DNA of 8,043 nucleotides from Clostridia bacterium (GTDB taxonomy: Bacteria > Bacillota > UBA994 > PWPR01), in NCBI GenBank assembly GCA_003557085.1, contig PWPR01000158.1:1-8043 (forward strand), given 5' to 3'. Under the pieces are notes generated by a model. The model was not told the origin of the DNA. It worked only from the letters and a program-made list of their open reading frames with translations, and did no database searches. Positions 1 through 6,076 of this stretch are shown here, in pieces (the first letter of the stretch is position 1; each line of letters begins with the position of its first letter). Position numbers and translations under genes: made by a program.

Positions 1-325
1 ACTTACAATCTCCTGTATCTTGGCAAGTTAAGCAATCAAGTGGATGATTTGCAAGCATTAAGTCTAATATCTCTTTTCTAACAGTTATTACTTCTTCACT
101 ATGAGTAAGCACCTCTAGGTTTTCTGAGACAGGAGTAGTGCATGCTGTTACAAGAGTATTATCATGTGCTAACTCAACAACACACATCCTACAGGCACCA
201 TTGGGCTCAAGTCTTGGATCATAACACAAAGTTGGGATCTCTATGCCAGCTTGGTTGCATGCTTGAAGAACTGTAAAGTTTTTTGGAACTTCATATACTT
301 TGCTATTTATTTTAAGTTTAATCAC
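1..325 (-). CDS. N-terminal part of NuoG-like catalytic subunit ([FeFe]-hydrogenase HydA or formate dehydrogenase alpha), cut by window edge
   Basis: The first 108 codons of an iron-sulfur subunit are visible; the rest lies left of the window. Residues 1-80 form a plant-type [2Fe-2S] domain with C34, C45, C48 and C62 (CX10CX2CX13C). Residues 94-107 carry the HX3CX2CX5C motif (H94, C98, C101, C107) of the His-ligated [4Fe-4S] cluster of NuoG, HydA and FdhA. The GTG start at 323-325 follows an AAAGGAGA site that overlaps the stop of the upstream nuoF-like gene; the gap is 12 bp. This entry domain is shared by trimeric [FeFe]-hydrogenases and by NAD(P)-linked molybdopterin formate dehydrogenases. 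The stretch ending GDCK resembles formate dehydrogenase alpha subunits as I remember them, while many hydrogenases have NG(N/S)C(E/K). I lean slightly to formate dehydrogenase. The NuoG-like N-terminus is certain; the catalytic identity is not. Confidence 0.85.
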   Translation of the reverse strand, partial: MIKLKINSKVYEVPKNFTVLQACNQAGIEIPTLCYDPRLEPNGACRMCVVELAHDNTLVTACTTPVSENLEVLTHSEEVITVRKEILDLMLANHPLDCLTCQDTGDCK

Positions 326-332
326 GGTATTC

Positions 333-340
333 TCCTTTTA
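333..340 (-). promoter_or_regulatory. Ribosome binding site of the catalytic subunit, overlapping the nuoF stop
   Basis: On the minus strand the sequence reads TAAAAGGAGA, then 5 nt, then GTG. The nuoF-like stop codon TAA is part of the same stretch as the Shine-Dalgarno sequence. This supports the GTG start at 325 and suggests translational coupling that would keep the two subunits in fixed ratio. Confidence 0.75.
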
Positions 341-2218
341 CTTGATAATTATGGCATCTACTGGACAAGCTTTTTGACAAGCACCACACTTAATACACTT
401 ATCTTGCTCAATTATATGTAGTTTCTTAACTTCTCCTCTAATAGCATCAGTAGGACAAACTTTTGCACATTTTGTACAGCCAATACATTTATCAGTTATA
501 AAGTATTTAGTTAATTCTTTACATGCTCCAGCTGGGCATTCTTTATCCTCTATATGAGCAACATACTCGTCATAAAAAAACCTCAGAGTTGATAGGACTG
601 GATTAGGAGCTGTCTTTCCTAAACCACATAAAGAACTCTTCTTTACTGATATTGCTAGTCTTTTTAGCTTCTCTAAATCCTCCATATCAGCTTTTCCTTG
701 AGTAATTTTTTCAAGGAGCTCTAGCATTCTTTTTGTACCTTCTCTACAAGGAGTGCATTTACCACAAGACTCATGTTGAGTAAACTCCATAAAAAACTTT
801 GAAATTTGAACCATGCAGGTATCATTGTTCATAACTACTAGTCCACCAGAGCCAACCATAGCTCCAGCAGAAAATAAACTGTCAAAGTCTAGAGGTAAGT
901 CTAAGTGCTCAGCTGTTAAGCAACCGCCTGAGGGGCCTCCAATTTGAACAGCTTTAAAACTAGTACCAACAATCTCACCTTTATTGTCAACAACACCACC
1001 TGATATGTTGCCAATTATTTCTCTAAGTGTAATCCCAAAGGGCACCTCTATTAATCCTGTGTTAGCAACATGTCCGGTTAAAGCAAATGTTTTTGTCCCA
1101 CTAGAGTTCTCTGTGCCAAGTTTATTATACTTTTCTAGTCCCAAGTTATATATTAGAGGAACAGAAGAAAATGTTTCTACATTATTTATAACGGTTGGTT
1201 TTCCAAAAAGTCCTTTTACTGAGGGATAAGGAGGTTTAGCTGTAGGCATGCCTCGCTCACCTTCAATGGAGCGCATTAAAGCAGTTTCTTCCCCACATAC
1301 AAAGGCTCCTGCGCCTTCCATTACTTCTATGTCAAAAGAATAATCACTTCCAAAAATATATTCTCCTAGTATACCAGCTTCTCGTGCATCCAATACAGCT
1401 TTCTTAATACGATTTACTGCTAGGGGATATTCTGCTCGCACATATATATAGCCATAACTAGCACCAATAGCAATAGCAGCAATAATCATTCCCTCAATAA
1501 TAGAGTGAGGATTACCCTCCATTAAGCTCCTATCCATAAATGCTCCTGGATCTCCTTCATCTCCATTGCATATTACATATTTCTCTTGAGAATCTTCTCT
1601 TCTGGCAAACTCCCACTTTAACCCTGTTGGGAAGCCACCACCGCCACGGCCACGAAGACCTGACTCAGTATAAAAATCACATATTTCTTTGCTTGTATAA
1701 TTTGCAATCATTTCCTTTGCAGGAGTGTAACCATCTAAAGAAATATATTCATTAATGTCTTCTGGATCAATATACCCACATTGAGAAAGGGTAAACCTAT
1801 GTTGCTTTTGATAAAAAGGAATATCATTTATGTGCGGACAATATTCTTGATTAGTAGGGTTTTTGTAAACTAATCGATCAATTATCTCATCTTGCTCGAT
1901 ACTCCTTACAATTATTTCCTCTACATCATCTACTTTTACCATGCAATACATGATTTCTTCTGGATAGATCATAACAAGAGGACCCATTTGACAGAAGCCT
2001 TGGCAGCCGCTTTTTGAAACATGGTTGCCTTTGCTTTCTTCTATAATAATAGTAGCAACAGGAAGTTCTTTTTCTTTTAGTTTTTCTATGAATTTATCTT
2101 TTATCTTTAAACTACCTTGAGCTACACAAGCTGTACCACCACAAATAATAATTCTCTTTGTAATATCACTTTTGTTATTTAAATATTCTTCTTTGCACTT
2201 TTGAAGATTAATACTCAT
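338..2218 (-). CDS. nuoF: NuoF-like flavoprotein subunit (HydB/HndC type) of a soluble NAD(P)-linked hydrogenase or formate dehydrogenase
   Basis: This 626-residue subunit oxidises or reduces NAD(P)(H) at FMN and relays electrons through iron-sulfur clusters in the cytoplasm. Domains in order: a thioredoxin-like [2Fe-2S] domain (about 20-110; C26, C31, C72, C76); the NuoF core with the nucleotide/FMN loops GRGGGGFPTG (190-199) and GDEGDPGAFMDR (219-230); an SLBB-type segment (about 340-440); the NuoF [4Fe-4S] site CGKCTPC (C484, C487, C490) with C531; and a C-terminal tandem ferredoxin with two CX2CX2CX3C motifs (C578-C588 and C608-C618). The two extra end domains separate it from respiratory complex I NuoF, which is about 430 residues, and are typical of HydB/HndC and of NAD-linked formate dehydrogenase partners. 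Its ATG directly follows the upstream stop (TAAATG), with a weak GAGGGTG site inside the upstream gene, so it is probably translationally coupled. Whether the complex bifurcates electrons with ferredoxin cannot be read from sequence. Confidence 0.95.
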   Translation of the reverse strand: MSINLQKCKEEYLNNKSDITKRIIICGGTACVAQGSLKIKDKFIEKLKEKELPVATIIIEESKGNHVSKSGCQGFCQMGPLVMIYPEEIMYCMVKVDDVEEIIVRSIEQDEIIDRLVYKNPTNQEYCPHINDIPFYQKQHRFTLSQCGYIDPEDINEYISLDGYTPAKEMIANYTSKEICDFYTESGLRGRGGGGFPTGLKWEFARREDSQEKYVICNGDEGDPGAFMDRSLMEGNPHSIIEGMIIAAIAIGASYGYIYVRAEYPLAVNRIKKAVLDAREAGILGEYIFGSDYSFDIEVMEGAGAFVCGEETALMRSIEGERGMPTAKPPYPSVKGLFGKPTVINNVETFSSVPLIYNLGLEKYNKLGTENSSGTKTFALTGHVANTGLIEVPFGITLREIIGNISGGVVDNKGEIVGTSFKAVQIGGPSGGCLTAEHLDLPLDFDSLFSAGAMVGSGGLVVMNNDTCMVQISKFFMEFTQHESCGKCTPCREGTKRMLELLEKITQGKADMEDLEKLKRLAISVKKSSLCGLGKTAPNPVLSTLRFFYDEYVAHIEDKECPAGACKELTKYFITDKCIGCTKCAKVCPTDAIRGEVKKLHIIEQDKCIKCGACQKACPVDAIIIK

Positions 2219-2707
2219 TTAAACACCCTCATTTCTTTGAATTTCGGCTATAAGATTTGTCGCTTTTTCTGGTGTTAATAAGCCATAAACATCATCATTT
2301 ATTACAAGTGCAGGTGCAAGTCCACAGGTGCCAAGACATGATACAGCTTCAATAGAGAAGAGCATATCTTGAGTTGTTTCCTCTCCTTCTTCTAAGCTCA
2401 AAAATTCTTTTATAGCATCAATAAGAGAAGAGGCACCTTTTACATGGCAAGCTGTACCAACGCATATTTTGATTATGTACTTTCCGCTAGGCTTTAATTT
2501 AAACTGTGAGTAAAATGTTATTACTCCATAAATCATTGGCAGTGCTATATTAAGTTCTTTGGAAATTATTTCTGCTGCTTCTTGAGGTATAAATCCAAAA
2601 ACCTTCTGAGTCTTTTGTAGAATAGGTATTAGCTCTCTTTTTTCATGATTTTGTATAATTCCTAGCAACTCTGATTTTTGATTAGCATCAATTTTTTCTG
2701 TAGTCAA
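2219..2707 (-). CDS. nuoE: NuoE-like [2Fe-2S] subunit (HydC/HndA type)
   Basis: This small thioredoxin-fold subunit passes electrons through one [2Fe-2S] cluster beside the NuoF-like flavin subunit. From the TTG start it has 162 residues, the usual length for the family. Residues 1-70 form the helical N-terminal part. The cluster ligands are C82 and C87 (CVGTAC) and C124 and C128 (CLGTC), the CX4C...CX3C pattern. I chose the TTG at 2705-2707 because an AAAGGAGA site lies 8 nt upstream. An in-frame ATG at 2806 would add 33 residues that look like translated leader (Asn/Lys/Ser-rich, no family similarity I recognise) and has no such site. It is the first gene of the operon, and its stop codon abuts the nuoF-like start with no gap. 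The N-terminal boundary is the only real uncertainty. Confidence 0.92.
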   Translation of the reverse strand: MTTEKIDANQKSELLGIIQNHEKRELIPILQKTQKVFGFIPQEAAEIISKELNIALPMIYGVITFYSQFKLKPSGKYIIKICVGTACHVKGASSLIDAIKEFLSLEEGEETTQDMLFSIEAVSCLGTCGLAPALVINDDVYGLLTPEKATNLIAEIQRNEGV

Positions 2708-2714
2708 GACACTA

Positions 2715-2722
2715 TCTCCTTT
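2715..2722 (-). promoter_or_regulatory. Ribosome binding site deciding the nuoE TTG start
   Basis: The minus strand reads AAAGGAGA followed after a short spacer by TTG at 2705-2707. A GTG between them is out of frame and meets a stop after one more codon (GTG TCT TGA). The TTG is therefore the best start for the NuoE-like protein. Confidence 0.75.
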
Positions 2723-2766
2723 GTAGTTAATAATTTGAAAACTGTTTGATAAAAAATAACTGTTTT

Positions 2767-2808
2767 TGCTCTTGCATGTGAAATTATGCTCTTGTATTAA
2801 TAGCAAGA
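2767..2808. repeat. Two TGCTCTTG direct repeats, 20 bp apart, with a nearby inverted GCAAGA
   Basis: TGCTCTTG occurs at 2767-2774 and again at 2787-2794, exactly 20 bp apart (about two helical turns). GCAAGA, complementary to the TCTTGC that extends the first copy, follows at 2803-2808. The cluster lies about 60-100 bp upstream of the nuoE start, in the presumed leader or promoter region. The repeats are seen directly; a role as operator or RNA stem is inference. Confidence 0.4.
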
Positions 2809-2822
2809 ATTAGTACTAGCAC

Positions 2823-3385
2823 CTAAAACTCTTACATGAGAGATTCTTTGCTGTAATTATAACTAGGCATGTTTCTTTAATAGCTAGAGTAAGAAATTTA
2901 TTTAATTATCTAAGCCTTTTCTTTTAGATTGCACAAAATTTAATACTAACTTTATGTTATCTAAGCTTTCTGGACAAGTCAATGAATAAATTATATTACT
3001 TTAATATAATAAATAATTTCTCGATATTGATTGCTATATTTAATAAAATCTATTAGTAATAGTACCAGTGAAGTTGATCTGGAAGAGAATTCAAGTATAA
3101 TTAGCGTTTCACTAATAGTATATGCATATTAATACCTATTAGCTAAATGCTGATTTAATAATGAGGGGTACATTATCTAGAGGTAACGTTTTTGATAGGC
3201 TCTAGTTTCTTTGTAGACAAGAATTAACATTAAAGAATTGTCTTTTAGTAATAATTATTAATATAATTTTGAGATGGAAGGTTTATTTAAACAAAAGGAG
3301 GCAACTTTTCGTAGAGAATTCAGTTTTGTACCATAAGATTTACTTTAAGATGCTTTGCTAGTTAGCATGAGTGATTAATAGGGTT
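2823..3385. other. Long AT-rich intergenic region with no convincing gene
   Basis: No open frame with a credible ribosome site and start was found on either strand. Visible elements are a candidate minus-strand promoter (2954-2982), a TTATCTAAGC repeat at 2906-2915 and 2957-2966, and several short inverted repeats: CTATTAGTAATAG at 3050-3062, CCAG/CTGG at 3065-3082, CTAATAGTAT with ATACCTATTAG at 3112-3142, and CTAGAG/CTCTAG at 3177-3205. A strong AAAGGAGG sequence near 3294-3301 (plus) has no start codon at a usable distance. The region could hold a long leader for the nuoE operon or an unrecognised RNA, but I match it to no known riboswitch or RNA class. Confidence 0.5.
2954..2982 (-). promoter_or_regulatory. 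Candidate sigma-A promoter of the nuoE-nuoF operon
   Basis: The minus strand shows TTGACT (2977-2982), a 17-bp spacer and TAACAT (2954-2959), with AT-rich sequence upstream. It would give an untranslated leader of about 240 nt before the TTG start. A second weak option is TATAAT at 2856-2861, which lacks a recognisable -35. The AT-rich background makes chance matches common. Confidence 0.35.
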
Positions 3386-3418
3386 AAAAAAAGCACTCCA
3401 AATTTAAGGAGTGCTTTT
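3386..3418 (-). terminator. Rho-independent terminator of the aminopeptidase gene
   Basis: On the minus strand a 9-bp perfect stem (AAGCACTCC with GGAGTGCTT, loop TTAAATTT) extends through flanking A/T pairs and runs into seven U residues. It begins 2 nt after the aminopeptidase stop codon. The opposite strand has only a short U run, so it works mainly on the minus strand. It isolates the nuoE operon from readthrough. Confidence 0.9.
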
Positions 3419-3420
3419 AT

Positions 3421-4650
3421 CTAGATTGTAAAGTTGCCGTTTTTTATTATTTGCACACTTTGACCGTCAGAAGTAAGTCCAATAATAGAAAGATCTTTTG
3501 TTCCTATCATAAAGTCTTCATGCATGATTGAATCATTCACACCTAGATTTAATAATTCTTCTTTAGTCATAGACTCACCATTTTTAATTGTCATAGGATA
3601 GGCTTTTCCTATTGCTAAATGACATGAAGCATTTTCATCAAAAAGTGTATTGAAAAATAGTGTGTTCATGTTTGATATAGGTGAATCATTTGCAACAAGA
3701 GCTACTTCTCCAAAGTAGTGAGATCCTTCGTCAGTTTCAATCAAACTTTTCAATTGCTCATAGCCTTCTTTTGCGGCAAACTCAATAATTTTGCCATCTT
3801 TTACTGTAAATTGAAAATCCTCAATAAGCGTACCGTTAAAGTTAAGAGGCATTGAGCTTACTATTTTACCATTAACACCAGTTTTGTGTGGGGTAGTGAA
3901 AATCTCTTCTGTTGGAATATTGGCAATAAACTCTTGATTATTCGCAGTATGCTCGCTACCACCAACCCAAATATGATCTTTTGGAAGCTTTAGTGTAAAA
4001 TTAGTGCCGTTAGAACTAGTAAAGTGAAGCTCATCTAGCTTGAGCTCATTTAACACTTGGAGGTTTTTAGTTAGTTGAGCTTTATGTTCTTTCCATGCTT
4101 TTATCGGATCTTCCTGGTCTGCTCTGACAGCTTTAAAAATCATATTCCAGAGTTTTTCCATGGCTTCATTTTCTTCTAAGTCAGGAAATACCTTTTTAGC
4201 CCAGGAAGGAATAGGAGCAGCTACAACACACCAAGCATTTTCATTATTCATTAATCTATCTCGATAGTTTTCAAGTTCACGATTCATAGCTTTTGTATAT
4301 TGCTGGATTCTCTTGACATCAACATCTTTCATCATAGAAGGATCTGAAGCAGCTATAGATAAGAAAGCAGCATCTTTATTGGCATTAGACAAAAAAAACT
4401 CTTTGTACCAAGAGGGTACTTCATCAAAAATTTCATCCTTGCCATAAACAAAGCGGATCTTACTGGATTCTTGATCACTCCACATGATTTCCACGTCATG
4501 AGCTCCCGCTTTATATGCCTCTTTTGCAACAACTCTTGTAAACTGAGCACATTCAAGTGGAGACCTAATAACTAGAATTTGACCATCCTTAATATTAATG
4601 CCCACTTTAACTATTAATTCTGCATATTTTTGTAATAATTCTAAATTCAT
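3421..4650 (-). CDS. ampS: M29-family metallo-aminopeptidase (AmpS / aminopeptidase II type)
   Basis: This 409-residue cytoplasmic enzyme should remove N-terminal amino acids from peptides using a two-metal site; the length is normal for the family. The N-terminal domain (1 to about 190) starts with the typical LxKYAELIVKxGxNIKxGQ stretch. The C-terminal catalytic domain shows the expected ligand motifs: NIPTEE (E248/E249), GEVALV (E315), CHLAIGKAY (H344, Y351) and MHEDFMIG (H377, D379). The ATG start is preceded by GAGGTGA at 4655-4661 with good spacing. It is a single-gene unit, with an extended -10 promoter about 30 bp upstream and a strong terminator just after its stop. It has no signal peptide or membrane segment. 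It diverges from the sirtuin gene across 106 bp. The likely role is peptide turnover; the substrate range is not evident. Family assignment is firm. Confidence 0.95.
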   Translation of the reverse strand: MNLELLQKYAELIVKVGINIKDGQILVIRSPLECAQFTRVVAKEAYKAGAHDVEIMWSDQESSKIRFVYGKDEIFDEVPSWYKEFFLSNANKDAAFLSIAASDPSMMKDVDVKRIQQYTKAMNRELENYRDRLMNNENAWCVVAAPIPSWAKKVFPDLEENEAMEKLWNMIFKAVRADQEDPIKAWKEHKAQLTKNLQVLNELKLDELHFTSSNGTNFTLKLPKDHIWVGGSEHTANNQEFIANIPTEEIFTTPHKTGVNGKIVSSMPLNFNGTLIEDFQFTVKDGKIIEFAAKEGYEQLKSLIETDEGSHYFGEVALVANDSPISNMNTLFFNTLFDENASCHLAIGKAYPMTIKNGESMTKEELLNLGVNDSIMHEDFMIGTKDLSIIGLTSDGQSVQIIKNGNFTI

Positions 4651-4678
4651 ATTGTCACCTCGTAGTATTAGTTATGGT

Positions 4679-4687
4679 ATTATATCA
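4679..4687 (-). promoter_or_regulatory. Extended -10 promoter of the aminopeptidase gene
   Basis: The minus strand reads TGATATAAT, a perfect TGnTATAAT extended -10, 28 bp before the ATG. The -35 region is poor (CAAAAC at 17 bp), as is common for extended -10 promoters. The leader would be only about 22 nt, enough for the GAGGTGA ribosome site. Confidence 0.6.
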
Positions 4688-4704
4688 TATTTTGCTTTTT
4701 TGTT

Positions 4705-4732
4705 TTGATTAGATATAAAAAAGTAGTACAAT
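4705..4732 (+). promoter_or_regulatory. Promoter of the sirtuin gene
   Basis: TTGATT (4705-4710), a 16-bp spacer and TACAAT (4727-4732) form a plausible sigma-A promoter. Transcription would start near 4739-4741, leaving a leader of under 20 nt before the GTG at 4757. The two divergent -10 elements lie about 40 bp apart, so one regulator could affect both genes. Confidence 0.55.
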
Positions 4733-4740
4733 TTATTATA

Positions 4741-4751
4741 AGAGGGGGGGG
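4741..4751 (+). promoter_or_regulatory. Ribosome binding site made of an eight-G run
   Basis: AGA is followed by eight consecutive G residues (4744-4751), then TAATA and the GTG start at 4757. The G run is the only purine-rich element that can pair with the anti-Shine-Dalgarno CCUCC. It is an unusual homopolymer in AT-rich DNA, and slippage there would change spacing to the start without altering the protein. Confidence 0.65.
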
Positions 4752-4756
4752 TAATA

Positions 4757-5359
4757 GTGGAAAAACTAATAGCTTTTAGTGGAGCTGGAATTTCAAAAGC
4801 CAGTAATATACCAACATTTGAAGATTTGGGTGATTTAAGAGACAAGTTAAGCAGAGAATATCTACAACTCTACCCATATGACTTTTTTAAAATTTTGCTC
4901 CATTTTCATAATACAATTAAAGCTGCTAAACCTAATCCTGCACACTTAGCTCTAGCTAAGCATCAAATACCTATAATAACAATGAATATTGATGGACTTC
5001 ATCAAAAAGCAGGCAGCAAGAATGTCTTAGAGATTCATGGAAATCTTGAGAGATTGATTTGTAGAGATTGTTCTAGTCATTATGACTATAAGTATCTAGA
5101 GCAAGATATAATATGTGAAAAATGCCAATGTGTTCTAGATCCTGAGGTCGTACTTTATGGGGACAGCTTAGATAAAATGAATGATGCTTTAACAATGATT
5201 GATAAAGCGAACCACTTACTTGTAGTTGGTACTTCTTATTATACTTCAACTGCAGTTGATATTTATAATTATGCCCTATTTAATAAGAAGAAAATTACAG
5301 AGATCAATGAGTTAGCAGAAGTAAAGCTGCCTCAAATACTAAGTAAAATAGGAGACTAA
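4757..5359 (+). CDS. Short sirtuin (Sir2-family NAD-dependent protein deacylase) with altered signature motifs
   Basis: The protein has 200 residues against about 230-250 for typical bacterial CobB. Sirtuins remove acyl groups from lysines using NAD+. Visible Rossmann-fold and catalytic features are GAGIS (9-13), the NID loop (N77, I78, D79), catalytic H94 in EIHGNL, and a zinc site C102, C105, C120, C123. Several motifs differ from the textbook ones: PDFR reads PTFED (no Arg, 19-23), TQNID reads TMNID (75-79), FGE reads YGD (134-136) and GTSLxV reads GTSYYT (158-163). The YxxR pair of desuccinylating sirtuins is absent; the aligned segment is FHNTI (50-54). I recall similar short clostridial and bacillar sirtuins, so this is probably a divergent clade rather than a decayed gene. 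The GTG start fits the G-rich ribosome site. It is a single gene, meeting the MBL gene tail to tail. Substrates are unknown. Confidence 0.88.
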   Translation: MEKLIAFSGAGISKASNIPTFEDLGDLRDKLSREYLQLYPYDFFKILLHFHNTIKAAKPNPAHLALAKHQIPIITMNIDGLHQKAGSKNVLEIHGNLERLICRDCSSHYDYKYLEQDIICEKCQCVLDPEVVLYGDSLDKMNDALTMIDKANHLLVVGTSYYTSTAVDIYNYALFNKKKITEINELAEVKLPQILSKIGD

Positions 5360-5373
5360 GGTTAGTCTCCTAT
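5348..5373. terminator. Shared palindrome spanning two convergent stop codons (probable bidirectional terminator)
   Basis: Two 12-bp perfect arms, ATAGGAGACTAA and TTAGTCTCCTAT, flank a central GG. Each arm contains one stop codon: the sirtuin's on the plus strand and the MBL gene's on the minus strand. Neither side is followed by a clean U run (TATAATATAT on plus, TATTTTACTT on minus is closer). The hairpin is certain; efficient intrinsic termination is less so. It may instead block readthrough or stabilise 3' ends. Confidence 0.65.
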
Positions 5374-6075
5374 AATATATTCTTGCCCTCTTTTATTAAT
5401 TTTTTTTACATACCTATCAAGTTTATCCTCAGCTAGCCACTCAAAGACACTATAATCATTTCCAAAATGCATAGGAAAGATTATACTATTGTGATCCATG
5501 CCTAGATAGTATTCTAACGTTTTAGAGTAAGAATGTTCTAGTCGAGGATCAACGGGAATGAACGCAATATCAATCGAGTATTGTTTTAATTTATCATATT
5601 CCATTTTGAATTCTAGCTCTTTCTCCTTATTCCAACTGTCAGGCTCACCTTCCCAGTGCCACCAATTAAGATCACCTGAGAAAAAGATGGTTAAACCCTC
5701 AGTTTTAATAATAAATGCTATGCCTTCATCATTTGACTTTAGAGTATCTATCTTAAGTTCATCAATAATATACGATTCATTAGCTGCTAGTTTATGAGTA
5801 TTCTTAGCTAAGATTGCAATGTCATCTGATAAGATATAAGTAATATCGGGTAGCGTTTCACTCCACTCAAAGATTACGTCACTAAAATGGTCTTGATGTC
5901 TATGAGATACAAAGACATACACATCATATTCTTTAATCTGTTCAGGATTAATAACACCACTAGCTAATTCCCTAAAATCATTTGCCGGCTTATCATAATA
6001 GTAATCAAAAATAAACAGTTTATTATTGATTAGAAGAGCAAAGCTAGAATGGTGTAAATACCATACTTTTATCAT
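5362..6075 (-). CDS. MBL-fold (metallo-beta-lactamase superfamily) hydrolase
   Basis: This 237-residue soluble protein has the metal-binding SHRHQDH motif (H58, H60, D62, H63), a later SGD (D135) that fits the bridging aspartate, and PMHFG (H203) as the last histidine ligand. The N-terminal VWYLHHSSFALLI followed by an FDYY segment is like UlaG/YtkL-type members that act on small phosphorylated or lactone-like substrates. The histidine expected shortly before the aspartate in glyoxalase II is not in its usual place; H94 is a possible substitute. The ATG lies one base after the upstream glyoxalase-like stop and has no strong ribosome site (AAAGA only), so translation is probably coupled. It is the second gene of a two-gene operon and ends in the palindrome shared with the sirtuin. 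The superfamily is secure, the reaction unknown. An analogue of glyoxalase II is suggested only by the neighbour. Confidence 0.88.
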   Translation of the reverse strand: MIKVWYLHHSSFALLINNKLFIFDYYYDKPANDFRELASGVINPEQIKEYDVYVFVSHRHQDHFSDVIFEWSETLPDITYILSDDIAILAKNTHKLAANESYIIDELKIDTLKSNDEGIAFIIKTEGLTIFFSGDLNWWHWEGEPDSWNKEKELEFKMEYDKLKQYSIDIAFIPVDPRLEHSYSKTLEYYLGMDHNSIIFPMHFGNDYSVFEWLAEDKLDRYVKKINKRGQEYIIGD

Positions 6076-6076
6076 T

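Noticed and set aside
984..1229. Plus-strand open frame of 81 codons
   Set aside because: It lies wholly inside the nuoF-like gene on the other strand, with no recognisable product.
1540..1755. Plus-strand open frame of 71 codons
   Set aside because: Antisense to the conserved FMN-binding part of the nuoF-like gene; no ribosome site or family features.
2708..2806. N-terminal extension of the NuoE-like protein from ATG 2804-2806
   Set aside because: No ribosome site there, the added 33 residues lie outside the family fold, and a strong Shine-Dalgarno sequence serves the TTG at 2707.
2708..2960. Riboswitch (such as molybdenum-cofactor type) or T-box in the nuoE leader
   Set aside because: No conserved core sequence or ordered set of stems that I could match to a known class.
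3274..3336. 20-codon plus-strand frame starting MEGLFKQKEA
   Set aside because: No ribosome site before the ATG and no similarity I recognise; the striking AAAGGAGG lies inside it and has no start codon after it.
4353..4556. Minus-strand open frame of 67 codons
   Set aside because: Alternative frame inside the aminopeptidase gene.
5558..5797. Plus-strand open frame of 79 codons
   Set aside because: Antisense to the MBL gene, Ser-rich composition typical of a shadow frame.
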